A DNA stretch of 64,000 bases from Branchiostoma floridae (taxonomy: Eukaryota > Chordata > Leptocardii > Amphioxiformes > Branchiostomatidae), in NCBI RefSeq assembly GCF_000003815.2, contig NC_049985.1:7690066-7754065 (forward strand), given 5' to 3'. The position numbers and the translations under genes were made by a program. Shown here in pieces: positions 1 through 11,700 of this stretch. Numbering within the stretch: the stretch's first letter is position 1; each line of letters opens with the position of its first letter. A model generated the notes under the pieces. It had not been told where the DNA came from. It worked only from the letters and a program-made list of their open reading frames with translations, and searched no databases.

Positions 1-528
1 CCGGCATCTGTAAATCTAATTTGCATTTGTATGGAATACTGTCTTTGATATACAGAGCAACGCCTCCACCCTTGTTATTACGGTCCCTTCTCACCAGGGT
101 ATGATCTGCTACACTCAACATTCCGTCATCTATTCCATTATCGAGGTGTGTTTCAGAAATAGCTAAAATGTGCAAATTGTTCGAGCACAATAAGTCTGTT
201 ATTTCGTGCACTTTATTCCGCAGGCTATTTATGTTGATATGACCGACGTGGAGTCCTTTACTTGCCAGACCGAGGTCTTCAGGGCCGGGGTTGGTGTGGA
301 TATCTCCGGACAGTAACAGCACGAACATGGCTAGCAGTGTAGACACGTCCGTTGAGGCTCTATTCTGTGTTCTGTGTGTCGATCGTCCTCCACTCAGCTT
401 GATGCTGCTGATCGCCAACATTCCCGACAGTCCAAGCGCTGCGGGCTGCTCAGGTGTGCACTGCCAGCTGTGTGTAATCAGGGCTAGCTTGTCTTCCTCA
501 TGCAGTGAACGTTGAAAATAACGTTTCT
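1..528 (-). mobile_element. Non-LTR retrotransposon (LINE) fragment with 2A-like motif and endonuclease start
   Basis: Read on the minus strand, one open frame runs from a stop near 529 to the left edge and continues outside the window. After about 70 residues of unrecognised leader comes a hydrophobic run and then GDIHTNPGP (281-307), which resembles the 2A ribosome-skipping consensus D(V/I)ExNPGP except that His replaces Glu. About 12 residues later comes GHINI-SLRNKVHEI, then LAISETHLD and NKGGGVALYIKDSIPYK. These are the first conserved blocks of the APE-type endonuclease of CR1/L2/Jockey-like LINEs. The visible part shows no stop. It lies upstream of, or in an early intron of, the ATP7 gene. 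Family assignment beyond APE-type LINE is inference. Confidence 0.85.
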
Positions 529-1553
529 TGAATCATACTGGGGAAATGCATATTTTGAAGTCACTCTCATTAAAACAACTCTTGGTGGCCATTTTTGGCA
601 CTTGGTGCTCTAGCAAATTTGCTCTGTCACTGTGAGTGGCACATGAAACAGGGCCATGTGGTTAATTTATAATGTTGGTCTTGCAAACGGCAATCAAAGG
701 TCAGAGTCCGGAAAGTCACATTCATTTCAATAAATGTAAGTTACATTTTGTATTTTTGTGCAAAGTTTCCTCTGTCTAAGTTAAAATTTTATGTTTACCA
801 TGTTGTATACATTTACTAAAATACATTCTTATATGAGGAAAACAGTGTTAAAATTAGATTGTCATTTGTGTGATTGAAATGCACAATACAAAATAAGTTT
901 TGATGTTACAAGCCAGTAAATCGATGAAAACAATGTAACTTGTGATGATCAAATCTATCATGGTATATCCCTGTGATTATAAAGTATTCTAAAGGCCTGT
1001 AGCTATTGGATAATAAGTTTGGTTACTGTAAATAATAGATAGATGATCGGCATCCGTTGTAATTTTTAATCAGACACACACTGTCACCTGTGCATAGTGG
1101 TGCCACTTCCCATGGACTTTTGACCTATTTGTTCTACATGCATAATACGTAATACGTACTACAGTATACATCGATGTAGGTTAGACGGCGTACTACCAGT
1201 AGTTCACTCCTACTTGACATATGGACGAAGGACTTGCTTTATACCAGTCATAATTCACCCTGTATCATCCTCTGATCCACTTTGGCCTCTATATACGTGT
1301 ATTAGAATAGTTACATTTATCATTCAACAGACTGTATTTTAGAGGCTGAGGGTTGGTGTTCAATTGGACTTTTCTTGGATGAAAATTACCAAATGTCCCT
1401 GGTTGTATTGATTCTTTGCCATAAGTCTGTTGCAAAAGGCACAACATCTGTCAACTTAATATGTATCTGTATCATAACCATCAAGTAAATTGTATCTTTC
1501 TCTGACTATTGAATGTTGATTGTATTGCAATGTGAAGTTTTGTTTTTTCTTAG
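529..1553. other. Non-coding stretch upstream of first visible ATP7 exon (likely intron)
   Basis: This AT-rich stretch has no convincing exon. I searched it for the missing first half of the first metal-binding domain (a GMxCxSC motif) and did not find it. The stretch ends in a T-rich tract and TAG acceptor at 1552-1553. It is therefore best read as the 3' part of an intron whose upstream exon lies outside the window. Confidence 0.6.
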
Positions 1554-2724
1554 GTTTCCCTTGCAGACAACAATGCCACCATCCAGTATGACCCAGCGAA
1601 GACTTCTCCATCCAAACTTCGCGACGTCATTGATGACATGGGATTTGAAGCGTCCCTACCTTCCAACACTGCCCAAGTTGTCATTGGCATCGAGGGCATG
1701 ACGTGTAACTCTTGTGTACAAACCATTGAAGGAATGATCTCTAAGATGGACGGAGTGGAGTCTATCAAGGTTTCCCTGGCTGAGAAGCAGGGGAGGGTCA
1801 CGTACGACGCCAGTAAGACCAATCCAGAAGCAATCAGGGAAGCGGTGGATGACATGGGCTTTGATGCCTTTGTGCAAGACAGAGCCCAGGGAGAACAGAA
1901 GAAGGTCAAGATCAAGGTTGAAGGCATGACCTGTAACTCCTGTGTGGAGAGTATTGAGAAGGTCATGTCTTCTGTAGAGGGGGTGAAGACGATCAAAGTC
2001 TCCCTGGAGGATAAGGAGGCAGTGATCGACTTCGACCCGCAGCAGACGGATCCTACCTTGTTGAGGGACGGAATCGACAATATGGGGTTCGACGCTTCCC
2101 TGGAGTCATCGCAATCACCATCCACCACTACTACCTCTCAGAAGGTACCCACCATACCACCACCAGCAAGCAGACAACCTGCCGGCGTTGTAGCTGTGAA
2201 CATGCCCTCAGACCCGTGGGTGAAGATGGAACAGGACAGTCAAATCCTGCAGCCTGCAACGCTTTCCACGGCATCGACTGTTATAATTGGAGTAGAGGGA
2301 ATGCACTGCAAGTCCTGTGTTCGTAAGATTGAGGATGCCATGGCCGACCACTCAGGTTTACACTCCATCAAAGTTTCTCTGGAGAACAAGAATGCCGCGG
2401 TTAGCTACGACGCCAGCCAAACGAATCCGGAAAGCCTCGCTAGGGGCATAGCTTTCGAGGGTTTCACATGCTTTCTCCCAGGCTCATCCAACCCAATCAC
2501 AAAACAGACCGGTGAGCAGACTGTCGTTATTGGCATCCAGGGGATGACGTGTAACTCCTGTGTACAGAGCATTGAGGGCAGAATGGCGACCTTTACAGGG
2601 GTCAAATCAATCCGAGTGTCCCTGGGAAATGCCAACGGCACCATCGTGTATGAAGCCTCAAAAGTGAGTGCCGAACAGCTAAGGGAAGCCATAGACGACA
2701 TGGGATTTGAAGCATCTCTTCCAG
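1554..2724 (+). CDS. ATP7: ATP7 large exon: metal-binding (HMA) domains, one half and four whole
   Basis: Exon of 1171 nt, starting in phase 0 after TTAG and ending CCA G|GTATGT. It opens in mid-domain ([14 protein letters not shown], the second half of an HMA fold), then encodes four complete beta-alpha-beta domains with GMTCNSC (about 1698), GMTCNSC (1923), GMHCKSC (2299) and GMTCNSC (2544). The GMHCKSC variant matches the third HMA domain of vertebrate ATP7 proteins, which fixes the register. The domains before it correspond to vertebrate HMA1 and HMA2, and the half domain at the start is an extra one. A Ser/Thr/Pro-rich linker (about 2104-2270) separates the second and third whole domains. 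Confidence 0.93.
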
Positions 2725-5700
2725 GTATGTAACTTACAAATACTTTGTATATAAAGATAATCAAAAACAAGTACTTTTGAAAAAGTATGGCATTACAACG
2801 GCACAGCTATAATGGACACTATTGACATGCCTGAGCAAAGGTAATAAACTATACTAGATGGGTTTAAAGGGAAAAAGTCCCAAACCCCGGTTTTGAAACT
2901 ATGATCTTTGTTTGGCAAGATAAATGCAATGGATGTTTAGAATCATATATAAAAAGAACGGAAAAGACTTACATGGATGGGATTCGAGCCTCCAATCTTC
3001 TGTTCACAAGACGGAATCTCTCTTATCAACTACGGGTATAATAAGTAAATAGTGACCAGGACATCCTGCTTGCTTATAGATAAAAACCCAAAACAGTGCA
3101 TTATGACATACATGCGCCATGATGCAAAAAAAAACTATTTTTTGAAATTGTTGCAATTAGCTTCTCAGTAAGAAAATCTGTACATCTTTTTTTACTGTGA
3201 GTTCATGATTTTGCAGTGAAAGGAAAAAAGGAGATGTTTGCAGTGTTTTACATTTTGTAAGTTTGTGGTTGAAACAATTCTGTAGTGTATACATTGGAAG
3301 TGCATATTTACAGTGAATTTGCATTTAGAGTCAGGTCACTGCAAAAACTGTCAAATTAAAAGCACAGCATTTAAAGATTTCCTGTGATCTGTAATGTCCC
3401 AGAAGCCTGGTGCCAGTTCTGACAAGAAAGAAGATTTCACGGTTATTTATGATTATTCTTGTCCTCTCTTCAGGTCAGTCAGCACCAATGTCCCTGTCCA
3501 AGCCTGGTGCCAGTCCTCAGAAGAAGAAAGACGACTTCACAGTGCACTTCAGGAAGGGAGCGGTGGTGAAGACAGAGCTTGGGCTGGAGGAGGTGGAGCT
3601 GGGGACGGCAGAGGATACCACTCGGACAGCAGATCAGATGGACAAGTGCTTTGTGGAGGTGACGGGGATGACGTGTGCATCCTGTGTCTCTACCATTGAG
3701 AGGAACTTGGAGAAGGAAACAGGTTAGAACTAAAAAACGACACTTCCTTTAAATGGTCTTATTATGAAGATATGGAACATTTTCCTTCTCTATGGTATTG
3801 ATGCAGCTATAATATCTTTAGTAAATTGCATTTAAAACTGCCCAAGAAGGTCCCTTATGGAAATGATAAAATCTGGTTTAGGTGGACAGGAGGTCACTAT
3901 ATGCTGTAGACAGGATTCTTATGTTTGTCAAATTGTGTCAATTGGAAAATCATCCAGCATTCTAAGAGTAAGACTACAATGCATAGAGACCAGAAAAAGA
4001 AATGATGGTGGCCATGAGTATAGAGTATTTAAGGTTTGACTGTTATATACAAGTTCCTTAGATATGAGTAAGCATTATTATGTAAGCTGGTAGAGCAGTG
4101 TTTTCCCTGAAGATTTTCTTCTTAAATTGTTTTGAACCAGATAGGAATACCGTTTTCTTCTGACTTTCCCAAAGTACATGTATTTGGAGCCTTTTTGGGC
4201 AGGGGGAAACACATGCACAAGGATTATATATTATATACTAGCCCTTGTCTCCTTTCTACACAGCTTCTCTGTTGTTCCTTCTTCCTTCTTGCTGTTTCTT
4301 TCTCTGTGTCTCCTATCTTATTCCATACTGCCTGTCAGAAACAGGGTCTATCGGAGTCAGGCACAAACCCGGATCTCGAGGGAGGTCCAAACCAACAGCA
4401 GACTCCCAAAGCTGTGTGCTGGGAGTCACTGGCATGACCTGTGCCTCTTGTGTAGACCACATAGAGAGGCGTGTAGCCAGGATTCCAGGTCTACAACACG
4501 TTCTTCCTTTACTGTCATTCTTGCTCTTACTCCCTGTATACATGTGTACAATGTGTGTAATACTATCTGATTGAAGTTTCTCACACCAACAACTGTCTTA
4601 CATTGTATATTACTAAAAAGTTACAATGTGACCATATTTTTTGTTATAGACCTGTGGTGCAATGTATGCAAAAGACATTCAACTGAATAATTGGCTGAGT
4701 GTTCCCCTTAAGAACAGCGTAGATCTTCATTACTTTGGAATAATGTAATAACAGACATCACCATCTATCATTCTATGGTCCTAAGTTTTCTACTAGCATA
4801 ATTGTACATAATGTATCTTGAATATTGTGATCTATTCTGAAAATGTGTGGCTGATATGGTACCTAGTCATCTGTTTAACCTTAAATCTATTTGTGTTTAT
4901 TGCATTAGTTGATCGAAGATTTCATATACATAACTTTGTATAGAATATTGTAATGATAGTAAATTTAGTACTTTTTGTTATGGAAGTCTACTTATTAAAT
5001 GTATTTATTCATTGTCCTTACTTCAGGTGTGAAGTCTGTGCTGGTATCGCTGATGGCGGGGAAAGCGGAGGTGAAATTTGACCCTTGCTACACGACACCC
5101 AGTGAGATAGCCAAGAAAATTGCTGACCTCGGGTTTGGTGCGACTATCATCGAGTCCCAAGGGATCGGAGAGGGGAGAGTACAGCTTGCAGTAAGAGCTT
5201 ATTGATATAATTGAAGCACAAATCTAGATTTACACACAAATTACATTTTTTTTGCAGGTTTAGATTAAATAGAACATATAGAAGTGACTATTTTAAGAAG
5301 CAAAGATAATCAAATTGTTGTGATCATTATACATCAATGATGAATCATTTAGTAATGATTTACCCATCAAAGCTGGACCCCTTCTGTAAAGCATGACTGA
5401 AAACATTGGCTAAACTCTTTGATATTACAGACAAATTTATGACATATCTATATCTTAGGTTACTAATTTTTTGTAGTCCAAAGGATAGGACATTAAGAGA
5501 TTAAGAGCCATGGTCCACTGGAACCTGTAAATATTGCACATACATGTATCATCTGTCTTCTCTGTCATAACCAGTGCTCTTCACTAAGCTGAACTAGTTA
5601 GAGATCACTCTTAGCTTTTCTTCTAACTTCTTAGTCTTACCAAGTGTTTCTTTTCCTGCCACAGATTACAGGCATGACCTGCTCCTCCTGTGTTCACACC

Positions 5701-8700
5701 ATCGAGTCCAACATGAGGAGAAAACCAGGGGTTCTGGAGGTCTCCGTTGCCTTGGCAACAGAGAGGGGCCAGTTTGTGTACGACCCAGAGGTCACCGGAC
5801 CAAGGCACATCATAGAAATGATCAAGGTGTGGACAAGTGTCTGGTGTTGTTGAAAAATTTGAAAGATTTAAGGTTACAATTGTTGTCATTATGAACAATA
5901 GGACGTTTAAGATTTATCTGAACCCACATGTTAATGCCATTATAAAGACATGATTTCAATGAACTCCTATAGTGTCAAAAAAGTAATCTGAGTTGTTTTC
6001 AGGTGTTGATATCGTCTTATGTTTTACAATTTTAGGAGTTGGGTTTTGATGCCAGCTTGACTACAGAAGAGAAGAAGGGAAGCTTGGACCACAAAGCATC
6101 TATTCAGAAGTAAGCCCTGTACTTAAAGATATACATTCTTCTGATGGTCACTTTCCATTTTGAGAATGAGAAAAATTTATTTGTAAAACATCTTTTTATG
6201 CTAAACCTCAGGATTTGATAGGAAATTTTCCTTTCAGACTGACCAGCATGTGTGTGTACTTGCCATGTTTTCTGCAGGTGGCGTACAGCGTTCCTGTTCT
6301 CCTTTATCTTCGGCCTGCCCGTGATGATCATCATGATTTACTACATGGCTACCGGCCACAGCCGCAAGCCTATCTTCAGGGGCGTGTCCCTGGAAAACCT
6401 GCTCTTCCTGATCCTAGCTACACCTGTGCAGGTGAGACCAGGCATGGCAGTAGGACAGTCTACTGTACCGCTTACCGCTTACCGGTCCCTTGACCGGGGG
6501 TGGTCGTGGGGGCACTTTGCAGCTGAGCACACGGTCACCTCCCTCCATCTCCCCCTGTTGTGGGTCAGAGCTTGGGTTTCCGCAAGGGTCATTCCTGTCC
6601 ACTCTTTGATGTTATCATCCCACTTCTTTCTTTGTCTGCCGCGTCTTCTTTTGCCTTTGACTGTTCCTTGCAGGATGACCTTAGAGAGGCCTTTGCTTCT
6701 TGTCACGTGACCGTACCACCTTAGTCTACTGTAGTGTACATCTTAACTTTGCTAAAGAAAGGATGCTATCACCATAACTATAGTTTACATGCCTCTTCTC
6801 ATTTCTTAAAACAAGTGTATACAAACTCACAAAGTTTTTGTCATACGATGTTGTCAATAAAATTTTCCCCAGCAACTAGATTTTATCAGATTATTCAAAC
6901 ATAGCTTACAAAAGGTAGTGGACGCTGTCTGAAACATTGCTAATGAAAGGAAACTAAACAGCACTTAAAAAAGCCAAGGAAACTTAATTATTTTGGAAAC
7001 ATTCTCAGTATCAATCAGAATGATAGAATTAAGGGTTTTCAGCTGTATCATTTTTTTTTATTCAAGGTTGTTGGTAGATGCACATTATTCATTAACATGA
7101 GATATTTTAAGTTATGATGTAAGAATCATAAAGCTGAACCCAGCCTGTCATTTGCTCCATAGATATTCGGAGGTAGACACTTCTACGTCACGGCCTACAA
7201 GTCCCTCAAGCACAAGTCCACCAACATGGACGTCCTCATCATGCTGTCCACGACCATCGCGTACGTCTACTCCGTCATCGTTCTCATCATTGCGGTGATA
7301 GAGAACCCGGGACTCAGCCCGAAAACGTTCTTCGACGTCCCGCCAATGCTTCTCACCTTCATTTCCCTCGGTAGATGGTTGGAGCATATTGCAAAGGTGA
7401 GGAACAGAATGTTGGATTGCATTTGCTTCATCTGTAAGATGCAGTGTACTTTTAAGTTCATCTCAACCATGAAGGCAGAGAGAACCTTTAAAGGAGTGAA
7501 GTCTACCATCTTGGAATGCTTGTTCTTGTTACCTGTATGAAAAATAGAGGTGTTGTTTTGAGTCTGTCTGTCTTGTTGTGTGTATGTGTTTTTGAATATT
7601 TGTGCACAGCATAATTTAAGAATCTATGGATGGATGGTGATGATATTTGGTGCGTGATAAGGTTTTGGGAGGACAAAGGTTAACTAAAGTTTGATTATGG
7701 TCCTCCTGGCAGCTTTCTTTGGCACTGCAGCAGTTTTTGTTTTGCTTGTCCAGGACATGCTAGTACGTGTAACTACTAGAACTTGTACTTATGATAACCT
7801 CATGTTTATAGCAAGAGAATTGTGAGCTGTGTTGTTGTTTACACATTTCTTGTGTGTTTATGTTCAGGGTAAGACATCAGAAGCTCTGGCCAAACTCATG
7901 TCCCTGCAGGCTACTGAGGCCACCTTAGTGGAGCTGGGGAAGGATGGTTCTGTTGTCAGGTACATTTCCTTTCTAACATGCTTAACAATGTATATTGGTC
8001 TTGGATATAATGTACAAATGTATAAAACTTCACCCTAAGGAAGTGGAGTATTTACAGTGCAAAAGATCATTTTTGACAGATTTTGTCAGATGATCCAGAT
8101 ATAGCTGTGAAGGCTAACGTCACATTTCCAAAACGTAAAAATAGAAATTTGTACATGAAAATATACACAAATAATATCCATGGCTATTCTCTGTACCGTA
8201 CTACTACGTCTTGTGTACTTTGGTATCTTTCATATCATACTTTCGTACCTGACAGCTGCCCGACCAGGCCACTGTTTGGAGATGTCATGTAGGCCTAAAA
8301 GGTAGTGGATGAAACATCATACCATTAACAAAATCTGTCCAGTTGCTTGAATAACTAAGTTAAAAGCTGGCCTAAAGACTTGACCTGAATTTCTGTGTAT
8401 CTACAGTGAGCAGCAGAACGATGTTGTGCCCTTTGTCCAGAGGCATGGTCATTAAGCCCTGGACTACACGATAGTCTGCGTTGCCCATGTCTAAATCTTT
8501 ACCTTAAATTTCTCTACAGTGAGCAGCAGATCGATGTTGAGCTGGTACAGCGTGGGGACATCTTGCGGGTTGCACCGGGTGCGAAGGTTCCCGTGGACGG
8601 GGAGGTGATCGATGGCACATCCACTGCTGATGAGTCTCTCATCACGGGAGAATCCATGCCTGTACCTAAGAAACCTGGTAAGGAACACGAAAAACTCAGC

Positions 8701-11700
8701 ATTTTTTCACATTATGACTCTTAACAATATCCAGATGCCATAAAATTCATAAATTTGGAAGCACAGTTAAAAGTGGCTGGCCAACCACCTAGTGCCATTA
8801 TCCACCTCCAGTCAGAGGTCACATCAAAACCGTCTTGTCCAATTATACATAGTTAAAACCCTTATATCTGGAACAGCCATACCATGTAAAGAGTCGCTTT
8901 AGATTGTAAATACTATTGATTGTTTTCAGTGTCCATCTTGTTGATTCCATTTTGTACCATATGATCTGTGTAAAGGAGAAGGTTCCAAAACCACACACTG
9001 ACTGCTTTCTTCCAAATCCTCAGTTGACAACTATTTTAAAATAGTCACAGAAGGCTTACTGTCTGTTTTTTTGATTGACAGGGAGTAAAGTGATTGGCGG
9101 GACCATCAACCAGCATGGAGCTCTGCTGATCGAGGCGACACATGTGGGAGCAGACACCACCCTGGCACAGATCGTCAAACTGGTGGAGGAGGCGCAAACC
9201 TCCAAAGTAAGGGGTAACAGCTGAAAGGGGATAAGGGTTTAAGAAACAATGGAGATTAAGAAACAATGACTCATTTTTCCTTATGTCTTCATGGTGACCT
9301 AATGCCTGCCTAGTGACCTTTTACCACTGAATAAAGCACAGAGAGAGTGAAGCAATTATCCATGAGTGGCCACCATCCTTTAGTTGTAGATCTGTGATTG
9401 TAATCTAGCGTTAATGAAGTATACTTGATCTTTTCTGTATCTATGTTTTACCATCAAATCTCAACCCTCAAAAATTCTCTTGGGGACTTGAAGTTGGGGT
9501 TCATAAAATATCAGAATAAAAGAAGTAAGACGTTTTTTTCTCCTTGTTTCTCCCTTCTAGGCTCCCATCCAGAGGTTTGCAGACAAGTTGTCGGGGTACT
9601 TTGTGCCGACCATCTGTGCCATCTCTCTCATCACCCTGTTCGTGTGGATCGGCATCGGCATGGGAGATCCTGAGCTCATCGACCCAAACTTCACAGTGAG
9701 TTCTTTGTTGTACTTGTTTGTTGTCAGTTAGTTAGTGTCCACGCCTTTCAGTGTATAGTGCAACACTCTATTTTAATAGCCCTTGGGCCACAGTTGTGCA
9801 AGGACTACAGTAGGGGACAGAAGTGGTAGTGGTATTGTTTTTCATCTCCAATACTCCTTCTCCATATTTAAAGTCTTTGGTATGACCTGGTTGTTTCTTG
9901 AACCCACAACCCCCTGAATGCAATAGGAGCATTGTTTGCAGTCAAGTTATTTCTGAATCAGATGTAAATCCATCTGTTGTGAGTGTTGTGTGTGCTGACT
10001 GTGTTTTAAGTATTCATTTTTTTTTTCAACAGAGTGAGAGACATGACATCATCAGTGAAGCAGAGATTGCTGTGCAGTTTGCATTTAGGTGAGAAAAATT
10101 TATTATTACATGTATCTTTGTTTTTCTCAAGCATAGATGTGTTAAATCATGGAATGTGCATTTTCACTCTCTTGGGTACCTGTATCGCATTGCTACCTGT
10201 AAGTAGTATAACGAATGCTTACTTTGCCTTTTTCCCTGTTGCCTTACCCTGTGACCAAAAGACAATTGATTATGCCAAATGGCTACTCCAGTGTGCTACA
10301 AACTGTAAAGGTTAAATGACAATCCGCCAAAAAATCAGTTACTCATTAGACAAGCAACTGGAAACAGTCAGACGTTTCAAACAACATCCATTGTTTAAAT
10401 GACAATCATTGCCCACTATGTCCATATACAGGTGTGCGATCACAGTGTTGAGCATCGCCTGCCCCTGTGCCCTTGGTCTGGCCACCCCGACAGCGGTGAT
10501 GGTTGGGACGGGTGTGGGTGCCCAGAACGGAATCCTCATCAAGGGAGGGGAACCGCTGGAGTTCGCCCACAAAGTAAGCCAGAACATATTAAATTTTATG
10601 CTATTTACAACTCTTTATAGTTAAGGTGTATATATATATATATATGCTCTTCTTCGGTCAATATTGACCATCATGGTAAAAGCCTAAATGATATCAGCCC
10701 TACAGCTTCGACTATGACTAAAGGCAGTTAATTAGGGTCTTTGTAGACAAATGCTCAGAATTGCATCCTAAGTTTTTATATATTCCAGTTTGTATCTCTT
10801 GCAAAACATGAGAGGTATTTTTCTGAATGGGCCAAGGTGGAAATTAAGCTTATGTGGAAATTAAGCTTAAATTTATCATTTAATTTGAAGGGATATTGTT
10901 CTTCTTCTTTTTGTTTCCAGTGTAGATGTAGAAATGATTTAAATGCTTCCCATTTTATGTAGAACTCTAACACTGCTTCCTTGTGTTAGGTGAAGACTGT
11001 TATCTTTGACAAGACCGGCACCATCACCCACGGTGTTCCTCGGGTCATGCGGACAGCTCTGTTCGTGGAGCCTGCTGTCTGCACACTGCGCCTCCTGCTG
11101 GCCATTGTTGGTACTGCAGAGCAGAGTAGTGAGCACCCCATCGCATCTGCCATCGTAAAGCATGTCAGAGAGGTGAGAAAATTATACATGTCATTCATAA
11201 CTGTTTCATTTTTTGCTTGCATGCAAGATGAATGGTATCCCACAATTAGAACCAGAAATCTACGGTCAAAACTGCCAAAGAAGACCACTCAGGACCAGTA
11301 AAATCTTGTTTGTGTGGATAAGTGGTTACTATACACAGGATTCTTAATGCCTGTGTTAATGAAATATTATCAATGGGAACACCAAAATGCGGTCACAATG
11401 ATCAGTTGGTCCCTATGTTAAGGTGGTCACTTGTTTAGGTTTGACCGTATGTTTTTAAAGGATGCCAGAACATGCAGTGTCCCTGTTGATTGTGATGGTT
11501 GTAGCAAAACTGTGAAATTGTATAGAGAACTTGGTCTTGTACATGTACTTGTGTCTTTCTATGGTGTACTTTCACATTGCTGTATCACCTGTACTAGATG
11601 CTATGTGTGGAGTCTCTGATCTCTCTATGTTGTACTTACACCTTGCTGTGTTGCCTGTACTAGATGCTGTGCATCGAGTCCCTGGGAAAGGCCTCTGACT

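Noticed and set aside
1550-2128. 192-residue frame on the minus strand opposite the ATP7 HMA exon
   Set aside because: It is the exact antisense of well-conserved HMA domains, and its composition (Ser/Thr-rich, no motif) is that of a shadow frame.
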